16,387 nt of DNA, taken from positions 1 through 16,387 of the forward strand of contig CAYZCY010000033.1 in assembly GCA_964477115.1 (NCBI GenBank), in the 5' to 3' direction. Below the pieces are notes generated by a model, which was given only the letters and a program-made list of their open reading frames with translations, ran no database searches and was not told the DNA's origin. Every line of letters begins with the position of its first letter. Position 1 is the first letter of the stretch. Positions 12,664 through 16,387 of the stretch are shown in pieces. The DNA comes from RGIG3135 sp964477115 (GTDB lineage: Bacteria > Actinomycetota > Coriobacteriia > Coriobacteriales > Eggerthellaceae). Both the position numbers and the translations under genes were made by a program.

Positions 12664-14432
12664 ATGGCGGCGAGGAGACACTTTGGCATCGCTTGCGAGA
12701 CGTTGGTTCCGAGTGCTGACACCACTTGCGAGGCGTCGGTTGCGGGCGCGCGCCTGCGTTCGCCTTCGCGCGCGTTTCTTAATCTGTGTCTCACGCTGAT
12801 CCTTTTCCTCTGCCTTGCCGTCGTCTCGCTCAGCGCAGCAAGCCCGCGAGCGGCTTTCGCAAACGTTCCCGAATCCGAGGCGCTTACCTTCGCAAGCGTG
12901 AATATCGAGGCGACGGCGGAGACGGACGGATCCCTGCACGTGATCGAGCGGCGCGTCATCGAGCCTCAGGGCGCGATCGGCTCGCTGGTGTGGGTGCTCG
13001 ACGAGCTGCCCGAGGGTGCCTCGCTCGAGGTGCTCGGCGTGCGCATGGCGCCCGTTGACGCCGAGGGCAACGTGGCTGGCGATTGGGTCAAACTTCCCGC
13101 GGTGGCTTTTGTCCTTGACTGGCGCGATGGGTCTGGCGGCCCGAGCGCGGAAGCGTATTCCTACGACTCTCCCAAGAACACGCTGTATGTGTTTGCGCCC
13201 AACACGAGCGTGCGNNNNNNNNNNNNNNNNNNNNNNNNNNNNNNNNNNNNNNNNNNNNNNNNNNNNNNNNNNNNNNNNNNNNNNNNNNNNNNNNNNNNNN
13301 NNNNNNNNNNNNNNTGGACGCTGGGCGTTTCGCCGAGGCGCGCGTTTTGTTCCCGCAGAGCTGGCTGACCAACTTGAGTCCTCAGGCGGCGACGGCTCGT
13401 CTCGATGGAAACATCCGCGACACGGCCATTTCTGAGGAGGGCGGCTGGACTGACCAGGCCGTTTTCTGGCGCAAGTGGGACATGGGAGTTGTCGCGACTT
13501 CGGCCGGCTTGAGCGCCGTGGCTTTGTTGCTGGCGGCGGCGGTGTATCGTTTGCGCGGCAAGCCCTTTGCTGCTGCGGGCGCTGGGCGTTCTGGCGCGGG
13601 GTCGGCCGATCTGATTGGCGCCCCGGCTGCGTCTGGTGAGGCGGCTGCAGTTGCTGACCTGGCCGAGCACGAGCCGCTCGAGCCCCTTGAACCTGCGGTG
13701 GCGGGCAGGCTGCTTCGTTGGAACGAGCAGCACGTGCACGACCTGACGGCTACGGTGGTATCCCTCGCGCGACGCGGCGTGGTGAGCGTGGAGGCTCAGG
13801 CAGCCGCCCCGAGGACTGATCTGCGGCTCGTGCTGAATGACGAGGAGGCGGCAAAGCTGTCAAGCCCCATCGATATTGCAACTCTTGACCTTCTGTTCAA
13901 CAAGATTGGCGAAGGTTCGCGCACTTTGAAACTTGGGGTAATTTGCGATTTTGCCCAGACCTCGCCCGAGTCTTTCGTGCGCATGATCGATCATTGGCAG
14001 CGCGTGCTTACCGATGAGGTGGCGCGGCTTGGCCTCTTTGACGCCAAGAGTCTGAGTGCCCAGAAGCTGCTCGCCGTCGAGGCGCTTGCGGTCTTTGTTG
14101 CGGGTGTTGCGGTTGGCGCGGCTCTGGGCAATCCCGTGCCCGTGGCCTTTGCCGCACCGACGGCCCTGGCCATTGGCGTGATGGCAAACTACGTGCCGCG
14201 CCGATCCCGCAAAGCGGCTGCGCTCTTGGCGCGCTACGAGCAACAGATGTCTCGCATGAGAGGTCGGGGTCCGGCGGACGCTTACCTTCCCCAAGCTGAA
14301 GAACTGGCACGACTCACCGATGCGCTTGACGGCGTGCTGGAAAATTCTTTTGCAAATGCTCAAACTGTTGCCGCGAAACAACGAGTTGCGGCGTCGCGCC
14401 AGGGAAGTTTTGGCGGGACCTACAAGGCTTAG
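12664..14432 (+). CDS. DUF2207 domain membrane protein, interrupted by assembly gap
   Basis: A secreted-then-membrane protein resembling the DUF2207 family of predicted membrane proteins, whose function is unknown. The first part has a long basic N-region, a hydrophobic core (about 38-56) and a likely cleavage site after SPRAAFA (about 66). Then follow ESEALTFASVNIEATAETDGSLHVIERRVIE and SLVWVLDELPEGASLEVLGV, the extracellular beta-rich start of DUF2207. The 100 N at 13215-13314 interrupt it. The reading frame resumes at 13317 (DAGRFAEARVLFPQSWLT), in a different frame relative to the N run because the gap length is arbitrary. Afterwards come a membrane helix (VVATSAGLSAVALLLAAAVY), a cytosolic middle part, two more hydrophobic segments (ALAVFVAGVAVGAAL and VAFAAPTALAIGVMANYV) and a C-terminal tail. 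GGGAAG precedes ATG 12664. The stop is 19 bases before the shikimate-kinase-like gene, probably the same operon. Confidence 0.8.
13215..13314. other. Assembly gap of 100 N inside the DUF2207 gene
   Basis: Exactly 100 N of conventional size. The flanking coding frames belong to one protein family but do not match in phase across 100 bases, so the true gap differs from 100 by a non-multiple of three, or the ends carry errors. Confidence 0.98.
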
Positions 14433-14451
14433 TCATTAAGGAGATGCGAAG

Positions 14452-14979
14452 ATGAAGGAAAAGCTGCTCGAGGCAGGCAAGGACAACATTATCCTGATCG
14501 GCATGCCGGGCGCGGGTAAGTCCACGCTGGGCATCGTTTTGGCGAAAATCATGAACTACAACTTCATTGACGCCGACCTTCTCATTCAGAATTCGTGCGA
14601 TAAGACGCTGCAGAAGCTCATCGACGCGTGTGGTCCCGAGGGCTTTATCCAGGTTGAGAATCAGGTGCTGTCCGATATTCAGGCGGAGCGCACCGTCATC
14701 GCGACGGGCGGTTCGGCGGTGTATTCCGACGCCGCTATGAAGCATCTGGGCTCTATCGGGCGCGTGGTGTACCTGCAGATTTCCTACGAGGAGCTGAAGG
14801 CTCGTCTGACCGATTTCCAGGAGCGCGGCGTTGTTCTGAAGGGCGGCATTGGCATGAGCCTGCGCGAGCTGTACGAGGAGCGCCTGCCGCTGTACGAACA
14901 CTACGCCGACTACGTGGTGAACGTGGACGATCTGACGATCACGGCGGCGGCTCGCAAGGTTGCCGACGCGCTGAAGTAG
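14452..14979 (+). CDS. Shikimate-kinase-like P-loop kinase
   Basis: A 175-residue P-loop kinase of the AroK/AroL superfamily. The Walker A loop is G17-M-P-G-A-G-K-S-T25. The substrate-side D-A-D is at 40-42, and R144 lies in ERLPLYEHYADYVV, which matches the conserved C-terminal R-x-P-x-Y. Two differences from true shikimate kinases stand out. The shikimate-binding arginine of the G-E-x-x-F-R-x-x-E motif is replaced (GPEGFIQVENQVL, I66), and the G-G-G motif reads G86-G-S88. True AroK phosphorylates shikimate in the chorismate pathway; with these changes the substrate is uncertain, and a related small-molecule kinase is possible. Length is normal for the family. AAGGAG lies before ATG 14452, 19 bases after the DUF2207 stop, so they are probably co-transcribed. 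No other aro gene is in view. Confidence 0.8.
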   Translation: MKEKLLEAGKDNIILIGMPGAGKSTLGIVLAKIMNYNFIDADLLIQNSCDKTLQKLIDACGPEGFIQVENQVLSDIQAERTVIATGGSAVYSDAAMKHLGSIGRVVYLQISYEELKARLTDFQERGVVLKGGIGMSLRELYEERLPLYEHYADYVVNVDDLTITAAARKVADALK

Positions 14980-15065
14980 TTCAGCTGGGTTGGCGATGGC
15001 TGCGCTCGCGCGGCGTGCCTGGCGAACCGTGCTTGTTTGTAAGCGCTTGAGGGACGCAATCGCTC

Positions 15066-15109
15066 GCGGATGTTTGCGAATGTTTGCGGATGATCGCGGA
15101 TCGCGATCA
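15066..15109. repeat. Four 10-bp repeats ending in a GATCGCG palindrome
   Basis: Units GCGGATGTTT, GCGAATGTTT, GCGGATGATC and GCGGATCGCG run head to tail at 15066-15105. The end overlaps a perfect inverted repeat TGATCGCG (15091-15098) and CGCGATCA (15102-15109) with 3-base spacer. The array lies about 40 bases upstream of the -10 box of tRNA-Arg(CCU). Otherwise nothing is recognised between the kinase stop (14979) and the tRNA. Confidence 0.6.
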
Positions 15110-15145
15110 CTATGGACGCTTGCGCGCGTTTGTTTTCGAGCGTAG

Positions 15146-15154
15146 TGTTACAAT
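15146..15154 (+). promoter_or_regulatory. Extended -10 promoter of tRNA-Arg(CCU)
   Basis: TGTTACAAT: TACAAT (15149-15154) with a TG one base upstream makes an extended -10 element. No good -35 is seen. It is 50 bases before the tRNA 5' end. Confidence 0.5.
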
Positions 15155-15204
15155 TGCTGGTGCCGTTTCGGAGCGCATTGGCGTGACGGATCGGCTGGAT
15201 ATCC

Positions 15205-15280
15205 GCCCCCGTAGCTCAGCGGATAGAGCGTCGGTTTCCTAAACCGTGCGTCGGAGGTTCGAGTCCTCTCGGGGGCGCCA
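15205..15280 (+). tRNA. tRNA-Arg(CCU)
   Basis: A cloverleaf with acceptor GCCCCCG/CGGGGGC, discriminator G, encoded CCA (15278-15280), anticodon loop TTCCTAA giving CCT, and T-loop TTCGAGT. It reads AGG arginine codons. Elements often integrate at the 3' end of this tRNA, and the sequence after it changes to AT-rich plasmid-like genes. Confidence 0.97.
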
Positions 15281-15291
15281 TTGAGTTTTCG

Positions 15292-15332
15292 CAGGTCAGC
15301 GGCCGTTTTGGCGCTGGCCTGTTTTGCGTTTT
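15292..15332 (+). terminator. Intrinsic terminator of tRNA-Arg(CCU)
   Basis: CAGGTCAGCG (15292-15301) pairs with CGCTGGCCTG (15312-15321) with one G-T pair, followed by TTTTGCGTTTT (15322-15332). Confidence 0.85.
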
Positions 15333-15551
15333 AGGGGGCTTGATCGAGCGAAAAAGGGGATAAAAAGGGGATAATTTTAATTATGGAAATAATTTGAAGG
15401 CTTGTTCTGGCCTTGCTCTGATGCATTCATTCGGATGAATTTCTTTATCTCTAGCTTCGCTTCAGCAGTGTTGAATTAGCTTCAATTTGCCTTATTTCAC
15501 AAACGACGTGAATTTTCAAACTTTGGTAAAACACCCCGTAACAACGGAAAC
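15333..15551. other. AT-rich junction between tRNA-Arg and the parA gene
   Basis: No gene of useful size is found here. Base composition drops sharply to AT-rich compared with the GC-rich window. AAAAAGGGGAT occurs twice in tandem (15351-15361 and 15362-15372), followed by AATTAT/ATAATT pairing and a TTGAA-TTAGC-TTCAA hairpin near 15471-15485. CACCCC (15534-15539) can pair with GGGGTG (15566-15571) across the palindrome before parA. The layout suits the end of an integrated element, but no integrase or second attachment repeat is in the window. Confidence 0.45.
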
Positions 15552-15563
15552 ACGTAATTACGT
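15552..15563. promoter_or_regulatory. Palindrome ACGTAATTACGT, putative operator or centromere site
   Basis: A perfect 12-bp palindrome 15 bases before the parA start codon. Eleven of its bases (ACGTAATTACG) recur at 16377-16387, just after the ribbon-helix-helix gene. Such sites flanking a parA/RHH pair are expected targets of the RHH protein for autoregulation and partition. Confidence 0.6.
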
Positions 15564-15578
15564 AAGGGGTGGTTTTTC

Positions 15579-16139
15579 ATGAGCGTGTGCATTCTGATTG
15601 CTCAGCAGAAGGGCGGGGTTGGTAAGACTACGATTGCCGATGAGCTGGCGTTTGCGCTCGAACGCAGAGGCTATGACGTAGGAGTGCAGAACCTGGACAA
15701 CCAGGGAGGCATGGTCCATGAGCCCACTATGCTCACTGGTAATGAAGACTACGTGGTCATCGACACGCCCGGGCATTTGGGCAAGGAGTTCTCGGTATGG
15801 TGCAAAAACGCTGACATTATCTTGATGCCAACCCAAGCAAGCAACCTTGATCGAAGTCCTCTTGACCGCTGCTGGGAGGTGGCGGGGATGGCGAATCCCA
15901 AAGCAGTGCGAGGCGTGGTTCTAAATCGGTTTGACCCTCATCGGCTGCTGGATAAGAGCTTCGAGAGGTTTCTTGCGAACGCCGAAATGTTGGTGCTTGC
16001 AAGAATTCCGACTGCTACTGCTTTTGCTCAGGCGAACATGTTGGGGCAGAGTGTTTGGGATCTGGGGCCTACGTGCAAGGCTGCTGTTGCCATAGAGGCT
16101 CTGGCTGACGCTGTGGAGGAGGCCTCCCGTGGCAGGTAA
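15579..16139 (+). CDS. ParA-family partition ATPase
   Basis: A 186-residue deviant Walker ATPase of the small ParA/ParF type (no N-terminal DNA-binding domain). The P-loop is QQKGGVGKTTIADELAF with the signature lysine before G-G-V-G-K-T-T; the A' region is QNLDNQGG; Walker B is VVIDTPGHLG, followed by LMPTQASNLD. These proteins bind ATP and the nucleoid non-specifically and move plasmid or element DNA together with a centromere-binding partner. It overlaps the next gene by 11 bases, indicating translational coupling with the RHH protein. AAGGGG lies 9 bases before the ATG and can pair with CACCCC upstream, which might affect initiation. Both genes follow tRNA-Arg(CCU) and an AT-rich stretch, so they probably belong to an integrated plasmid or ICE rather than to chromosome segregation. 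Confidence 0.9.
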   Translation: MSVCILIAQQKGGVGKTTIADELAFALERRGYDVGVQNLDNQGGMVHEPTMLTGNEDYVVIDTPGHLGKEFSVWCKNADIILMPTQASNLDRSPLDRCWEVAGMANPKAVRGVVLNRFDPHRLLDKSFERFLANAEMLVLARIPTATAFAQANMLGQSVWDLGPTCKAAVAIEALADAVEEASRGR

Positions 16140-16377
16140 AGATCTTCGAGCATTTGACTGGACTGCTGCGCAGATCAGAGATGTTAGGGATAAGGGTGAG
16201 ATCATTCTTGCTCTGAAAGGAGCTCAGGATCCAAGCAAGCGCGTGGAGGTTCGGGTTACCGCTAAGCAGAAGAAGCTCCTTGCGCTTCATCGCATGACTA
16301 CCGGCGAGGGCGCCTCAGCGTTTTTCCGCCGCATGATCGACCAAGAGCTGGAGGATTTGTACGGTATTACGGAATGA
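16129..16377 (+). CDS. Putative ribbon-helix-helix partner of ParA
   Basis: An 82-residue protein starting at GTG 16129 inside the end of parA and stopping at TGA 16375-16377. Its C-terminal half fits a ribbon-helix-helix fold: a strand with alternating residues (KRVEVRVT), a helix (AKQKKLLALHRMTTG) and a second helix (GASAFFRRMIDQELEDLYG). RHH proteins dimerise, insert the strand in the DNA major groove and serve as ParB-like centromere binders for small ParA ATPases. The N-terminal half (DLRAFDWTAAQIRDVRDKGEIILAL) could interact with ParA, by analogy. The GTG start is preferred because it is the first in-frame start and AGGAGG lies at about 16116-16121. The fold is judged by eye, not by a search. 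A palindrome matching that before parA overlaps its stop codon. Confidence 0.75.
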   Translation: MAGKDLRAFDWTAAQIRDVRDKGEIILALKGAQDPSKRVEVRVTAKQKKLLALHRMTTGEGASAFFRRMIDQELEDLYGITE

Positions 16378-16387
16378 CGTAATTACG
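16377..16387. promoter_or_regulatory. Second copy of the ACGTAATTACG palindrome
   Basis: ACGTAATTACG starts at the last base of the RHH gene stop codon and runs to the window end; it contains the 10-bp palindrome CGTAATTACG. It repeats 11 bases of the site before parA. Confidence 0.6.

Overview
The window looks like a chromosomal piece of a GC-rich Actinomycetota, most probably a gut Coriobacteriia member of the Eggerthellaceae type. This rests on gene types rather than a search: a phenylacetate-CoA ligase-like C-terminus, an NRAMP-related magnesium-type transporter with DAGG/TIAP signatures (the NRMT group characterised from Eggerthella lenta), an actinobacterial PRC-barrel/MgtE_N/CBS protein, and a probable leaderless tadA. 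The sequence is a draft scaffold: two runs of exactly 100 N (9284-9383 and 13215-13314) cut the end of the citrate synthase gene and the middle of a DUF2207 gene.

Layout. 1-306: C-terminus of an adenylate-forming CoA ligase, then a terminator. 307-1104: a stretch with a 9-bp triplication, a perfect 10-bp inverted repeat, and an isolated 64-codon gene for a Cys/His/Gln/Met peptide made of three C-x10-C repeats, closed by a strong terminator; this is the most unusual coding feature here. 1105-2676: sodium:solute symporter. 2677-4477: a repeat-rich zone around a short Rrf2-type regulator (3322-3717). Upstream lie inverted repeats with a TTGACC core and six 20-bp tandem repeats; downstream lies a two-sided array of about 42-bp repeats with the same core, mirrored around 3910/3911. 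4478-7196 (minus strand): a PRC/MgtE_N/CBS putative Mg2+ sensor protein followed by an NRAMP-related transporter, probably one magnesium operon, behind a 248-nt leader with several possible stems.

7492-12087: tRNA-Arg(ACG), citrate synthase, tRNA-Ser(UGA), tadA, ispE and a small membrane protein. TadA makes the inosine that tRNA-Arg(ACG) needs, and both are in this window. 12291-14979: tRNA-Ser(GCU), a promoter followed by a perfect 25-bp inverted repeat, a DUF2207 membrane protein, and a shikimate-kinase-like protein without the usual shikimate-binding arginine. 15205-16387: tRNA-Arg(CCU), its terminator, an AT-rich stretch, and a ParA / ribbon-helix-helix pair bracketed by copies of a palindrome. 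This probably marks the edge of an integrated plasmid-like or ICE element that continues beyond the window.

No rRNA, CRISPR array, transposase or integrase was seen.
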